The notes below the pieces were generated by a model. That model searched no databases. It was given only the letters and a program-made list of their open reading frames with translations, and was not told the origin of the DNA. DNA of 64,000 nt from Paludibacterium sp. B53371 (GTDB lineage: Bacteria; Pseudomonadota; Gammaproteobacteria; Burkholderiales; Chromobacteriaceae). The position numbers and the translations under genes are program-made. The stretch is from NCBI RefSeq assembly GCF_018802765.1, contig NZ_CP069163.1, forward strand, positions 2,924,311 to 2,988,310. Direction: 5' to 3'. Positions within the stretch are counted from its first letter, which is position 1. The number at the start of each line of letters is the position of its first letter. Shown here piece by piece: positions 17,563 to 27,162 of this stretch.

Positions 17563-18708
17563 ATGCGTGTTCTTTTTATCATTACCTCGCTGTCGACTGG
17601 TGGCGCTGAGATCTCCTTAAAAAAGCTTGTACTCAGCATGAACCCTCAGGATGTTCTTGTCGTTTCCCTGACAAGCCAAGGGGAGGTCGGCAACGAACTG
17701 ACAAAAGCGGGATACACGGTGAAGGCGATACAGCTCAAGCCTGGCATTGGAGGGATTAAGTCGCTGTACAATCTTATCCGGCTTATTCAGAAAAGTCAGC
17801 CAGACATAGTCTCGACCTGGCTCTATCATGCGGATCTCATCGGAGGGCTCGCAGCACGCTTGGCCGGCATCAATGCTGTCGTCTGGGGAATCAGGAATGG
17901 GGAACTCCCCCGGCATGCCACCAAGCGCACTACGCGTCTCACGGCAAAGATATGTGCAATCTGCTCGCGCTGGATACCAGCAAAGATCATCTCGTGCTCA
18001 CAAAAAGCTCAACAAGTGCACATCAAAATGGGGTATGACCCTAGAAAATTCTCAGTCATCCCCAATGGATTTGACCTGACCAAGTTCAAGATAATCCCTA
18101 ATGCCGGATCAGAATTACGCGACAGCCTTGGTATCTCGCCGACAGTCCAGTTAATTGGCATGGTTGCACGCTATGATCCAATTAAAAACCATGAAGGCTT
18201 TCTTAAAGCCGCAGCAATTCTAAGTGCACATCGAGAAAATGTGCATTTTATTCTTGTTGGCCAAGGGATAGATCATAATAACCAACAACTTTCAGATTTA
18301 ATTACATCGCTCAATCTACAGAATCGGGTTCATCTGCTGGGGCTTCGGCGAGATACAGCATCGCTATACCCTGCCTTCGACATTGCTACCCTTACGTCCT
18401 GGAGCGAAGCATTTCCCACAGTCGTTGGAGAGGCAATGGCTTGTGCAGTGCCATGTGTCGTTACCGATGCAGGCGATGCCGCCCATATCGTAGGGGATAC
18501 TGGCATAGTGGTCCCAGCAGGTGATATAGAGGCGTTATCCCATGCCTGGCAACAGCTATTAGAATTAGGCCCTGACCATCGTAGGCAGATCGGTTTACGT
18601 GCAAGAGCAAGAATTGCAGAAAACTTTGAAATCAGCTCAACCCAGAAACGCTTTGCATCGCTATTTTCAGAAACTGCACAGCGCCATCCTATAGGTAGAC
18701 AACTATAA
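17563..18708 (+). CDS. Glycosyltransferase, GT4 family (GT-B fold)
   Basis: 381-residue retaining glycosyltransferase expected to act on lipid-linked sugar at the cytoplasmic face. The N-terminus MRVLFIITSLSTGGAEISLKK carries the GT4 glycine-rich acceptor loop. VIPNGFDLTKF (about 168-178), GMVARYDPIKNHEGFLKAA, LLGLRRDTASLYPAFDI and the EAFPTVVGEAMACAVPCVV E-x7-E region (about 285-303) define the C-terminal nucleotide-sugar domain. The stop codon directly abuts the next gene. The sugar transferred cannot be assigned. About 200 bases before it hold no gene. Confidence 0.9.
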   Translation: MRVLFIITSLSTGGAEISLKKLVLSMNPQDVLVVSLTSQGEVGNELTKAGYTVKAIQLKPGIGGIKSLYNLIRLIQKSQPDIVSTWLYHADLIGGLAARLAGINAVVWGIRNGELPRHATKRTTRLTAKICAICSRWIPAKIISCSQKAQQVHIKMGYDPRKFSVIPNGFDLTKFKIIPNAGSELRDSLGISPTVQLIGMVARYDPIKNHEGFLKAAAILSAHRENVHFILVGQGIDHNNQQLSDLITSLNLQNRVHLLGLRRDTASLYPAFDIATLTSWSEAFPTVVGEAMACAVPCVVTDAGDAAHIVGDTGIVVPAGDIEALSHAWQQLLELGPDHRRQIGLRARARIAENFEISSTQKRFASLFSETAQRHPIGRQL

Positions 18709-20676
18709 ATGTGTGGCTTCACTGGATTCGCCACCCCACGCTCATGGGGGGCCTTGGATGCAGCCAAGATACTGCAAATGATGGCCAGTGCCCTGTCCCA
18801 TCGGGGGCCAGATGATGAAGATATATGGTTGGATAGACAAGCAAACGTTGCGCTCGCCCATCGGCGATTGGCCATTGTCGATCTGTCAACCGCCGGGCAC
18901 CAGCCCATGCACTCTGCCAGCGACAGATTCGTCATTGTCTATAACGGAGAAGTTTACAACTACCAAGAGTTACGTCTCGAGCTGGAAAAGATTGCTTCGT
19001 GGCAGTGGCGAGGGCACTCAGATACGGAGGTACTGCTGGCCGGTTTTGAAACGTGGGGGATTATTGGAACATTGCAACGCAGTGTTGGCATGTTTTCTTT
19101 CGCCCTTTGGGACAAAGCGGAACATACTTTAACGCTAGCGCGAGACAGGTTTGGCGAGAAGCCATTGTATTATGGCTGGAATGACGGAATGCTCCTCTTC
19201 GGCTCCGAACTCAAAGCATTAAAGCAGCATCCATCCTTTGACCGCGAAATCGATCACTACGCATTGACGCTCATGTTGCGGTATGGCTACGTTCCCACGC
19301 CGCACTCTATTTATAAGAAAACAAAAAAACTTTCGCCGGGACATTACATCACAATCCCCCTTAATCAAGGCGTTGCCCTGGCACAGGCAGCCACCTCTTC
19401 ACCATATTGGTCTCTTGAGAACGTCATTGAACAGGCGGCCCACTCTCCATTCAGTGGCACAGAAGGGGAAGCCATTGAGCAGCTCGATAGCTTGCTCAGA
19501 CAAACAATCCGGCAACAACAGGTCGCCGATGTTCCCCTGGGCGCCTTTCTTTCGGGCGGAGTGGACTCCAGCACCATCGTTGCACTCATGCAGGCAGAGT
19601 CATCCCAGCCCGTCAAAACCTTTTCAATTGGATTCAATGAATCAGGCTACAACGAGGCCGGATATGCCAAGGCCGTAGCCCAACATCTTAAAACCGATCA
19701 TACCGAACTGTATGTCACACCACAGGAAGTCATTGATTTAGTGCCGAAACTAGCACAAATCTGGGATGAGCCATTTGCCGACTCATCACAGATGCCAACC
19801 TACCTCGTTGCCGAATTGGCAAAGAGGCAGGTAACCGTTGCATTGTCTGGTGATGCTGGAGATGAGGTGTTTGCTGGCTACAATCGATACCTTCTTGCAC
19901 AAGCAGTCTGGCGTAGAATTTCTCCTCTGCCACAGACCGTGCGAAGAGCCATGTCTTCAGGACTGACAGCTGTCGCACCGGAGCAATGGGATAAGCTGTA
20001 TAAAAATACCTCCCAGATATTGCCAAAAAAATATCAGCTGGCCCAATTTGGAGACAAACTCCACAAGTTTTCGGCACTACTCGCTGCTACCAGCGATAAA
20101 GCACTCTATCAATCATTAATCACATACTGGGGAAATCCAGCGTCGATTCTATTGAATGCAGCGAATGCTGCACAAGTTCACCAAGCATTTGATCCGAATA
20201 ATCAAATGAACTTGGATTTTACCAGTTGGATGATGGCTCAGGACACCAAGTCATACCTGACTGATGATATTCTCGTCAAAGTCGACCGGGCCGCGATGGC
20301 GAATAGCCTTGAAACACGAGTTCCACTACTAGACCACAGAATCGTTGAGTTTGCCTGGTCTCTCCCTGGCGACATGAAGATTAGAAATCAGCAGGGAAAG
20401 TGGCTTCTTCGCCAGGTTCTATATAAATATGTACCTGCCTCATTAATCGAACGGCCGAAGCAAGGGTTTGCAATACCAATCGGCACCTGGCTTCGTGGTC
20501 CGCTCAAAGCCTGGGCAGAACGCCTTCTGGATCGCCCCCGATTACAACAAGAGGGCATATTCAACACAGAGATGGTTCACCGCTACTGGCAGGAACATCT
20601 ATCAGGGAAGCGCAACTGGCAACATCAGATATGGGCCGTTTTGATGTTTCAGAACTGGCTAGAACACAACAACTAA
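18709..20676 (+). CDS. Asparagine-synthase-type amidotransferase, WbpS-like
   Basis: Glutamine-dependent amidotransferase of 655 residues. The N-terminal class-II glutaminase domain starts MCGFTGFA with Cys2 as nucleophile and includes SHRGPDDEDIW and YNGEVYNYQELR. The C-terminal synthetase domain carries the PP-loop ATP site GAFLSGGVDSSTIVAL (about 277-292) and LSGDAGDEVFAGYNRY. Found among glycosyltransferases rather than amino-acid genes, such homologues are known (for example WbpS) to amidate a uronic acid. With the GalNAcA genes in this locus, the likely product is a galactosaminuronamide residue. It starts one base after the upstream glycosyltransferase. Function in free asparagine synthesis is less likely from context. 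Confidence 0.85.
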   Translation: MCGFTGFATPRSWGALDAAKILQMMASALSHRGPDDEDIWLDRQANVALAHRRLAIVDLSTAGHQPMHSASDRFVIVYNGEVYNYQELRLELEKIASWQWRGHSDTEVLLAGFETWGIIGTLQRSVGMFSFALWDKAEHTLTLARDRFGEKPLYYGWNDGMLLFGSELKALKQHPSFDREIDHYALTLMLRYGYVPTPHSIYKKTKKLSPGHYITIPLNQGVALAQAATSSPYWSLENVIEQAAHSPFSGTEGEAIEQLDSLLRQTIRQQQVADVPLGAFLSGGVDSSTIVALMQAESSQPVKTFSIGFNESGYNEAGYAKAVAQHLKTDHTELYVTPQEVIDLVPKLAQIWDEPFADSSQMPTYLVAELAKRQVTVALSGDAGDEVFAGYNRYLLAQAVWRRISPLPQTVRRAMSSGLTAVAPEQWDKLYKNTSQILPKKYQLAQFGDKLHKFSALLAATSDKALYQSLITYWGNPASILLNAANAAQVHQAFDPNNQMNLDFTSWMMAQDTKSYLTDDILVKVDRAAMANSLETRVPLLDHRIVEFAWSLPGDMKIRNQQGKWLLRQVLYKYVPASLIERPKQGFAIPIGTWLRGPLKAWAERLLDRPRLQQEGIFNTEMVHRYWQEHLSGKRNWQHQIWAVLMFQNWLEHNN

Positions 20677-20701
20677 ACTCTGTTTTGTGATTTCGTATCA
20701 T

Positions 20702-21811
20702 ATGAAAATAATACTTCTATGTTCTAACACAGCCTGGTCCATCTACAACTTCCGCAGAACCCTTGTATCTAGACTATTAGAACAAGGCCACACCGTTATT
20801 GTTCTGGCCCCACACGATCAAACATCAGAAAAACTAATACAATTAGGTTGCCAATTCATTGATATCAGCATCTCGGCTCAAGGCACCAACCCGATTAAAG
20901 ATGTAAAATTAATTTACAATTTATTTAAAACATACAAACGCCTCAAGCCAGATGTGATCCTGCATTACACAATAAAACCCAACATTTATGGATCAATGGC
21001 TGCAGGATTAGCAAAAATAAAAAATATAGCGACTGTAACTGGCGCAGGATTTACTTTCACTTCAGACACTTGGCTTTCAAAAGTAGCACGGCTCTTATAT
21101 CGCATTGCTTTTCGATACCCAGCGAAGATTGTTTTTCAAAATCTTGATGATCGTCGAGAGTTCATCTCCTATAAGCTATTAGATTCCAAGCTATCTGAGC
21201 ATGTTCCCGGCTCAGGTGTAGATCTTCACTTTTACACCCCACAACCATCTAGTGAGAGAGATAAAACGACTTTCCTCCTGGTTGCCAGAATGCTTTGGGA
21301 CAAGGGGATTGGCGAATATGTTGAAGCAGCAAAAATCCTAAAAGAAGGATATCCAGACATTGAACTGCAGATGGCAGGAGCAAGCAACGTCCCAAACCCC
21401 AGTGCAATCCCTATTGAACAAATCAACCACTGGCAAGAACAAGGGCTGATCAATTATCTTGGCTACCAAAACGACATCCGTAGTCTAATTGCCAATGCGG
21501 ACTGTGTTGTCTTGCCATCATACCGAGAGGGAGTTCCTCGCTCGCTCTTAGAGGCCGCAGCGATGGGTAAGCCAGTCATCACGACGGACACTCAAGGTTG
21601 TCGGGACGTTGTCATAGCTGGCAAAACAGGCTGGCTGTGCCCAGTAAAAGATGCACATGCACTGGCTGATTGCATGAAAGAGTTTCTTTCGTTGGAAAAA
21701 GAAGACCGAGCACGCATGGGGACGATGGCTCGGTCATTTATTGAAGAGAAATTTGATGAAGAGATTATCATCAAAAAATACATGGCAATGATTGCGGAAA
21801 TTACTCTCTAA
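20702..21811 (+). CDS. Glycosyltransferase, GT4 family, PglA/WbpH-like
   Basis: 369-residue GT-B glycosyltransferase. The N-terminal domain MKIILLCSNTAWSIYNFRRTLVS and the LHYTIKPNIYGSMAAGLA and TVTGAGFTFTS stretches are characteristic of the PglA-like group that acts on undecaprenyl-linked N-acetylhexosamines. The C-terminal donor domain has LLVARMLWDKGIGEYVEAA and a REGVPRSLLEAAAMGKPVI E-x7-E motif. The ATG at 20702 is chosen over a GTG at 20687; neither has a strong ribosome site. It is the last plus-strand gene and ends 16 bases from the end of the convergent minus-strand operon. Confidence 0.88.
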   Translation: MKIILLCSNTAWSIYNFRRTLVSRLLEQGHTVIVLAPHDQTSEKLIQLGCQFIDISISAQGTNPIKDVKLIYNLFKTYKRLKPDVILHYTIKPNIYGSMAAGLAKIKNIATVTGAGFTFTSDTWLSKVARLLYRIAFRYPAKIVFQNLDDRREFISYKLLDSKLSEHVPGSGVDLHFYTPQPSSERDKTTFLLVARMLWDKGIGEYVEAAKILKEGYPDIELQMAGASNVPNPSAIPIEQINHWQEQGLINYLGYQNDIRSLIANADCVVLPSYREGVPRSLLEAAAMGKPVITTDTQGCRDVVIAGKTGWLCPVKDAHALADCMKEFLSLEKEDRARMGTMARSFIEEKFDEEIIIKKYMAMIAEITL

Positions 21812-21827
21812 GCCATCAAAACATCGG

Positions 21828-23081
21828 TTAATATTTGAGCTTAACCGGCACCACTTTTCTTATATTTTTAAAAAACTGCTCAAGCTTTGGCCGCGCCCTC
21901 AAATAGTGAAGCAGCCCTCGAATAGAAAAGTGGTAAGCTGCTGAAAAATTAATACGCCTTGTTTTTATTACAACCCAAACCTCTTCAAAGGCAAGCTTAA
22001 TTTTGAACTGCAGCAAAAACAACATCACATAAAAAAACCTGAATGCCGCATAATTTCTTCTGAACTCCACATCCTGACAAACAGGCACGCTATTATTTAT
22101 TAAATTGCCACCATTCAATTTATCAAATACAAGCTTAAAGCCAGAGTCGATATCATAGGTTTTGATCGCTCTTTCATATGCCTGCTGTGCCATCGCCTCT
22201 CTGCGATTGTTTTCTGACAAATACAGCCGCACCTTCTCAAGAAGTTCTTCTCGGGTATGAAATACATCAAATTCATCTCCCAGAGCAAACATGTTTTCAA
22301 TCCCAGCCGCATGCTGCGATAAAACAAAACCACCACATAGCGCGATCTCGATTGGCCTTCCCTTTGACTGTTTTATTCGTTGATTAATGGATGGAAGTCG
22401 AATTGCATAGCCTGAAAAATCAGCCGTTCCCGTAAAATTCAGATTGATCTTGCTTCTATTAAATACTTCAATCATTTTTTCGAAAGAAGCAAATCCATTC
22501 TCGCTCCCCACGCCATATGTTTGAACATTAACGCCATTACTTCGGAGGTAATCAATATATTCAGCGCGATTTGACTGTTTCAAGTTGCCCACAAAGGAGA
22601 CATCAATATCCTTCTCTATGCTGTCAAGTTTTTTATATGCCGATTTATCATACAATGCAAAGCTTGTATGTGCAGGTATATTTAAATGCTCATACCGATA
22701 TCTTGACAGCCAATCAGGCAGCAGAACAAGACTTGCCACTTGAGCATAATATCGATCTACGCCCTCAAAAAAATACTCTGTATCAAAGTAGTTAATGACT
22801 ATTTTGGCCTTACTTGACAATCTAGACAAATAATCAAGACTGAACGTCAGGTCGCATGACCACCATACAAAAAAAACATGGGTAATGGCATACTTTTCCA
22901 CCTCCTCGTCAATCAGGCTCTCAAGCCTCCTTCGTCCAAGCTGGTGGTAAGTCTCTATATAATCTATATATCTATATACGCCAGCATTACGCCGAATTCC
23001 ATTACAGTAATCTTCAAAGACCCTATTGATTCCATCATTAAAATGACTAAGAACCAAAACACGGTTAGAGTTTTCTATCAT
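21828..23081 (-). CDS. Putative glycosyltransferase, CgeB-like
   Basis: 417-residue protein resembling the CgeB-type glycosyltransferase-1 group. Visible parts are VNYFDTEYFFEGVDRYYAQ (a donor-domain-like loop), DVSFVGNLKQSNRAEYIDYL, NLNFTGTADFSGYAIRLP and SKGRPIEIALCGGFVLSQHA, followed by a tail with a C-terminal CgeB-like ENMFALGDEFDVFHTREEL. The start at 23081 overlaps the upstream gene's stop by ATGA, so a longer frame to 23138 is not used. The acceptor and sugar are unknown. It ends the minus-strand operon. Confidence 0.7.
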   Translation of the reverse strand: MIENSNRVLVLSHFNDGINRVFEDYCNGIRRNAGVYRYIDYIETYHQLGRRRLESLIDEEVEKYAITHVFFVWWSCDLTFSLDYLSRLSSKAKIVINYFDTEYFFEGVDRYYAQVASLVLLPDWLSRYRYEHLNIPAHTSFALYDKSAYKKLDSIEKDIDVSFVGNLKQSNRAEYIDYLRSNGVNVQTYGVGSENGFASFEKMIEVFNRSKINLNFTGTADFSGYAIRLPSINQRIKQSKGRPIEIALCGGFVLSQHAAGIENMFALGDEFDVFHTREELLEKVRLYLSENNRREAMAQQAYERAIKTYDIDSGFKLVFDKLNGGNLINNSVPVCQDVEFRRNYAAFRFFYVMLFLLQFKIKLAFEEVWVVIKTRRINFSAAYHFSIRGLLHYLRARPKLEQFFKNIRKVVPVKLKY

Positions 23082-24496
23082 GTCGATTTTTTCGAGCAGC
23101 GCCCATACATGGCAAAAATAGGGAAAAGCGGAACCCAAAGATACCGGAGATACAAGTGCGGATTAACAAGCGCTATAAATAAAAACATAAAACATGCCAA
23201 CGCAGCCGGTATACGCTCAAGGGATGAGTTACCAAGGAATAATGTCCGCGCACCAGTCCAAAAGTAGCAAAAAAAGGCGATAGCAGACAATAACCCACAT
23301 TCCAACCAGAGAAGCATATAGGTGTTATGAATATCCAGTTGCACACCAAAAAACTTGAAATTCGAGGAATATACAGAATTACCTAACCCTACCCCCCAAA
23401 CAATATTTCCACCGTAATGACGAATCTCATGAAAGCCCATACGAATTAGCTGCATTCGCTGAATAGCACTGCCGACTTCTCCGTGCGAGGTTACTGGCAC
23501 TTGATCGGAGGTTGCTGGCACTTGATCGGAGGTTGCTGGCACCTGATCGAAGGATTCTGAAACGTGGGCAGAGGCCACGTCCGGGCCAACCACAGTTCTG
23601 ACCATTTCAGTGAGTTTTATTGCGGCGCTGTCGACTCTCGGTGACAAGTCAGTTGTAACTGTTTTGGCATAAAAATAAACAAGACAACTTGTCATCAACA
23701 CCCAGAGAAAACTCTTTAAGAAAAATAAAAAAATTTGCTTAATTTCAATATGCCGGCTGCGCACTAGTTGTGACAGAGGATAAACAGCTAGCACACAGAG
23801 CATCAGCAGACCAAGCCATCCGCTAAACGAGACAGTCAAAACCAGAGAAACAATGGATAGTGTTTGCCCCAGAAACCCTACAATTCTCCACCGACCGAAA
23901 TCACATGAAGCAAGATAGGTATAAAATGGCAACATCAAAATAATAACATTTGCAAATCCGTTTGCATTGCCATAAGTGCCTATCGCCCTGTGTACTGAAT
24001 AAAAATGGCTTCGAATAAACTCCGGAATGGCATGATTCAATAGAACAAGTCCAATCATCATCGGCACAAGGTATCCGACAGCCAGCCATCTAATTAATGT
24101 ATGTACTCTCATGCTAAAGAAGCGCTCAGCGATAAGCGGTAGCGCAACCATGACAAAACCATACTGACATAGCGCAACTAAAAAAGAGTAAAAATGAAAT
24201 GGATAGGTTTCTGAGGCGTATACTCGTCCTGTCAACGACCCCAAAATCAGCAGGGCAACAAAAATTGCCCCTAGTGATGACAATTGATTCCCCCGAAGCC
24301 GAGTCATCATATGATGACGCTCCTCGTAAACGACGATTCCAAATAACACAAACAAAAAAATATCTACTAAGCTTAGGCTGACCCCACGAGAAAAATCATC
24401 ACCATACCAGCGAAGGTAATAAAAGGGCGCAAGTAAAATCGCCCCCATTGTCATAAATCGTATACATTTTTCTCGTAAAGCTCCAATCTCGTTCAT
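23078..24496 (-). CDS. O-antigen polymerase/ligase-like membrane protein (Wzy or WaaL type)
   Basis: 472-residue integral membrane protein with about ten to twelve hydrophobic helices and a long periplasmic loop around residues 285-365. The loop-adjacent GFHEIRHYGGNIVWGVGLGNSVY and the downstream DIHNTYMLLWLECGLLSAIAFF correspond to the Wzy_C region, where HNxxL is the usual ligase/polymerase signature. Family members polymerise O units (Wzy) or attach O-antigen to lipid A-core (WaaL); sequence reading alone cannot separate the two. The loop contains three near-identical seven-residue repeats (DQVPATS). Coupled by ATGA to the next gene. Confidence 0.8.
   Translation of the reverse strand: MNEIGALREKCIRFMTMGAILLAPFYYLRWYGDDFSRGVSLSLVDIFLFVLFGIVVYEERHHMMTRLRGNQLSSLGAIFVALLILGSLTGRVYASETYPFHFYSFLVALCQYGFVMVALPLIAERFFSMRVHTLIRWLAVGYLVPMMIGLVLLNHAIPEFIRSHFYSVHRAIGTYGNANGFANVIILMLPFYTYLASCDFGRWRIVGFLGQTLSIVSLVLTVSFSGWLGLLMLCVLAVYPLSQLVRSRHIEIKQIFLFFLKSFLWVLMTSCLVYFYAKTVTTDLSPRVDSAAIKLTEMVRTVVGPDVASAHVSESFDQVPATSDQVPATSDQVPVTSHGEVGSAIQRMQLIRMGFHEIRHYGGNIVWGVGLGNSVYSSNFKFFGVQLDIHNTYMLLWLECGLLSAIAFFCYFWTGARTLFLGNSSLERIPAALACFMFLFIALVNPHLYLRYLWVPLFPIFAMYGRCSKKST
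23487..23549. repeat. Three tandem 21-bp repeats inside the Wzy/WaaL-like gene
   Basis: The unit GAGGTTGCTGGCACTTGATCG occurs three times head to tail with one or two base differences, then decays. Being 21 bases, the unit keeps frame and encodes DQVPATS repeats in the periplasmic loop. Copy-number change would lengthen or shorten the loop without a frameshift. Confidence 0.9.
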
Positions 24497-24546
24497 CCCC
24501 CGCCCCCAGCCTTGCTAGAACATTAACCAATGAGTTTTACAAAACT

Positions 24547-25305
24547 CTATAATCCACTGCACGCGTCTTTAAGTTTCTTCAAAAAAGGGATTTTTCGCAA
24601 AACACTTTTTACTCGACCTTTAAAATCGTATGGAATAGGGGTATTGATTTCCCACCATTCACACCGTCTTTTCTTGCCCAAAAAAGGGTGCCATTTTGCA
24701 AAAAAAGTCTCGGTATCCTTCTCAAATGAACTCGCCAAATTGGCCTGCTTCACTACATCTTCTGCTTGAGCAATTTCAATCCAAGCATTCTGACACACTT
24801 GAACACTCCCGCCCATGGCATGAATTCTGAGAGAAAGATCAGGATCCGCCCAATAATTACGGAAAACCGGATCAAACAATCCACCGGCGGCATCAATCGT
24901 TTTCTTTGTGGCGCATAGCCAACCTACATAAAGCTTCCCATAAACCGACCACTGCTCCGACTCTCTGCCTGTTTCATCTTTTTTTCGGAAGCCTGCAGCG
25001 AAAAGCCCATCCTGACTCTTAGTAAATTTCACTATATTTTCAAGGGCTTGTGGCTGTATTTTTGCATCATCGGACCAAAGCACAACCATCTCGCCAGAAG
25101 CTGCCTTATAAGCCTCGTTCATGGCGTGAATGACTCCACGACGTTCGTTTTCCTGTATATGAACAACTCTTGGCAAATCAACACTAAAAGGACTAACGAG
25201 AACCACTTCATAGTCAATTTGATGGATATGTTCGGCAAACTCGCTTATACGTTGCTTCGCGAGCTCAGGCCTGATCGACGGAAGAAGAATACTGATAGCA
25301 GTCAT
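24547..25305 (-). CDS. Glycosyltransferase, GT2 family
   Basis: 252-residue GT-A-type glycosyltransferase. MTAISILLPSIRPELAKQR starts the nucleotide-binding strand; the GVIHAMNEAYKAASGEMVVLWSDDA section carries the acidic metal-site motif (SDDA, about residue 80), and GGLFDPVFRNYWADPDLSLRIH matches the ED-containing acceptor region. No membrane segment is evident, so it is probably a peripheral cytoplasmic enzyme. It lies 15 bases downstream of the ABC flippase. The donor sugar is unknown. Confidence 0.85.
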   Translation of the reverse strand: MTAISILLPSIRPELAKQRISEFAEHIHQIDYEVVLVSPFSVDLPRVVHIQENERRGVIHAMNEAYKAASGEMVVLWSDDAKIQPQALENIVKFTKSQDGLFAAGFRKKDETGRESEQWSVYGKLYVGWLCATKKTIDAAGGLFDPVFRNYWADPDLSLRIHAMGGSVQVCQNAWIEIAQAEDVVKQANLASSFEKDTETFFAKWHPFLGKKRRCEWWEINTPIPYDFKGRVKSVLRKIPFLKKLKDACSGL

Positions 25306-25319
25306 GCGTATAGGTGCCT

Positions 25320-27104
25320 TTAGGCAAGATTAGCAATGATATTGGGGTCATCGAGAACTCGTACAATTTTCCCGGCCTCTAGATTTAAAATAAAATCGCA
25401 CGTGCGCAAGGTACTAAGCCGATGTGCGATGATCAGAAGCGTGATACTGCGATCCAGCATCGTGATGGATTGCATAACCGCTCTCTCAGTCTCGGTATCC
25501 AATGCACTAGTGGCCTCATCCAACACCAGTACAGAAGCTTGTTTATACAGTGCGCGTGCAACACCAATACGTTGCCGCTGGCCACCAGACAAACGTACTC
25601 CTCGTTCACCGACCAGAGTGTCATAACCATGAGAAAGGCTCATCACATACTGATCGATCTGGGCCATTTTTGCGGCCTTATGGACCAGATCAATATCAAT
25701 GGATTTACGTTCGACACCAAATGCAATGTTTTCTGCAATGGTCGTGTCGGCAAGATAAAGACTTTGCGACACATGCGACACAGTTCTCTGCCAACAACCG
25801 AGGTTTTGTTGGCAGAGCTGGGTGTCATCAATGTATATCTTGCCCTCTGTCGGCAGCAGCAGTCCCATGACAATATCAAGCAGAGTACTTTTCCCACTCC
25901 CGGTGGGCCCGATAATTCCTACTCGTGAGCCGGCTGGAATACGTAACTGTTCGATATCAACAATCCAAGAGCCGGCAGTCTGATAACGAAATTTCACGCC
26001 TTCTAGTGTCACCGCCTCACGTAAAACTAGAGGAGTATCTTGCTTTCCTTGCACGGGCCTAACTTGGTCAAGCAGCAGCAAGGAATCTTCAAGGGAAGAC
26101 TTACTCCCCATGATTAATGACCATGAGTTATATGCTTGTTGAAAGGCGGGCAGTAAGCGCTGAACGCCAAGGGTGAGCGCGCCGAGCGTTGGTAGTGCAT
26201 TAGCCAACCCCCCCTGCTTCTGGAGCACAAATGCTAGCAGCGCAATAGTTACAGCACCAAGTGCCTCCATGACATAGCGCGGACACCCGGATGTGAATAG
26301 ATTCCGGCCCTGTGCACGTCTCATCGCCAAATCCGCTTTGCTGTACTGCTCACAAAAAATATGCTGGGTACCGTTAACAAGTACTTCTCTAATCCCGCCC
26401 AACCCCTCCTGCAGCGCCTTGATTGTGCTCGTCTGCGCACGAGCAATGATCTTGCTGTCTGCAGAGAGCTGAGCATATGTCATTCGTGCCAAACCTAAGT
26501 AACATGCAGCAAAAAAAGCGGAAGTACCAAGTGCAACGACAGGGTCGATGACAACTAGCGCTGTAAAAATGAATACCAAAACAATCGTCGAGTTCACAAT
26601 GGTAAGACTCGGCAGCAATACATCGAACATCACCGCATTTGTCTTGGTTGTGATGCCGCTAACGATCTCAGCGCTGTTTCTGGCTATATGCACTGCGTAC
26701 GGCTGATACAGCGTACGCTCGTAAATATTCATACTCAAATCCGCGCCTGCACTGAACGTCAGCCAGGTAGTCGCGCGCAGTAACACCAGCCTCAATACAC
26801 CGGCGATCAATGACAAGACTACAAATACTAAAGTCAACATTGCGAATGGTCCCAATCCAAGAAAACCTAGGATTGGTTCCAACCTCTGCAACACGGCGCG
26901 TGTTGTATGTCCATCAGGTGCAGCAAGGGCGCCAAGGAAAGGTAAGACAGCTCCCAATGATGCAATCTCGGAAATTGCACTTGCTAGCATAAGAAGCAGC
27001 AACCACCCGAATTGCCACCGGCGATTAGGCGCAAGATGATGCCATAACCGCTGTAGTTGCTTAAGAACATTCAATGCACGATTTGGGGACGCTATCTGCG
27101 GCAT
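25320..27104 (-). CDS. ABC transporter (fused membrane and ATPase), PglK-like flippase
   Basis: 594-residue half-transporter. Residues about 30-320 hold six membrane helices (WLLLLMLASAISEIASLGAV onward). The ATPase domain (about 360-594) has Walker A GPTGSGKSTLLD, Q-loop VSQSLY, signature LSGGQRQRIGVARAL, Walker B VLVLDEATSALD and the H-loop IAHRLST. The DxATSALDT layout and context are those of the lipid-linked oligosaccharide flippase PglK. No Wzx-type flippase was found in this locus, so this protein is the best candidate for moving undecaprenyl-linked repeat units to the periplasm. An alternative is a generic exporter. Confidence 0.85.
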   Translation of the reverse strand: MPQIASPNRALNVLKQLQRLWHHLAPNRRWQFGWLLLLMLASAISEIASLGAVLPFLGALAAPDGHTTRAVLQRLEPILGFLGLGPFAMLTLVFVVLSLIAGVLRLVLLRATTWLTFSAGADLSMNIYERTLYQPYAVHIARNSAEIVSGITTKTNAVMFDVLLPSLTIVNSTIVLVFIFTALVVIDPVVALGTSAFFAACYLGLARMTYAQLSADSKIIARAQTSTIKALQEGLGGIREVLVNGTQHIFCEQYSKADLAMRRAQGRNLFTSGCPRYVMEALGAVTIALLAFVLQKQGGLANALPTLGALTLGVQRLLPAFQQAYNSWSLIMGSKSSLEDSLLLLDQVRPVQGKQDTPLVLREAVTLEGVKFRYQTAGSWIVDIEQLRIPAGSRVGIIGPTGSGKSTLLDIVMGLLLPTEGKIYIDDTQLCQQNLGCWQRTVSHVSQSLYLADTTIAENIAFGVERKSIDIDLVHKAAKMAQIDQYVMSLSHGYDTLVGERGVRLSGGQRQRIGVARALYKQASVLVLDEATSALDTETERAVMQSITMLDRSITLLIIAHRLSTLRTCDFILNLEAGKIVRVLDDPNIIANLA

Positions 27105-27162
27105 TCGCTAATCTCAACACTCGCTGAAAATAAATGGATCAACCTAGAAGATGGTAATGTGC

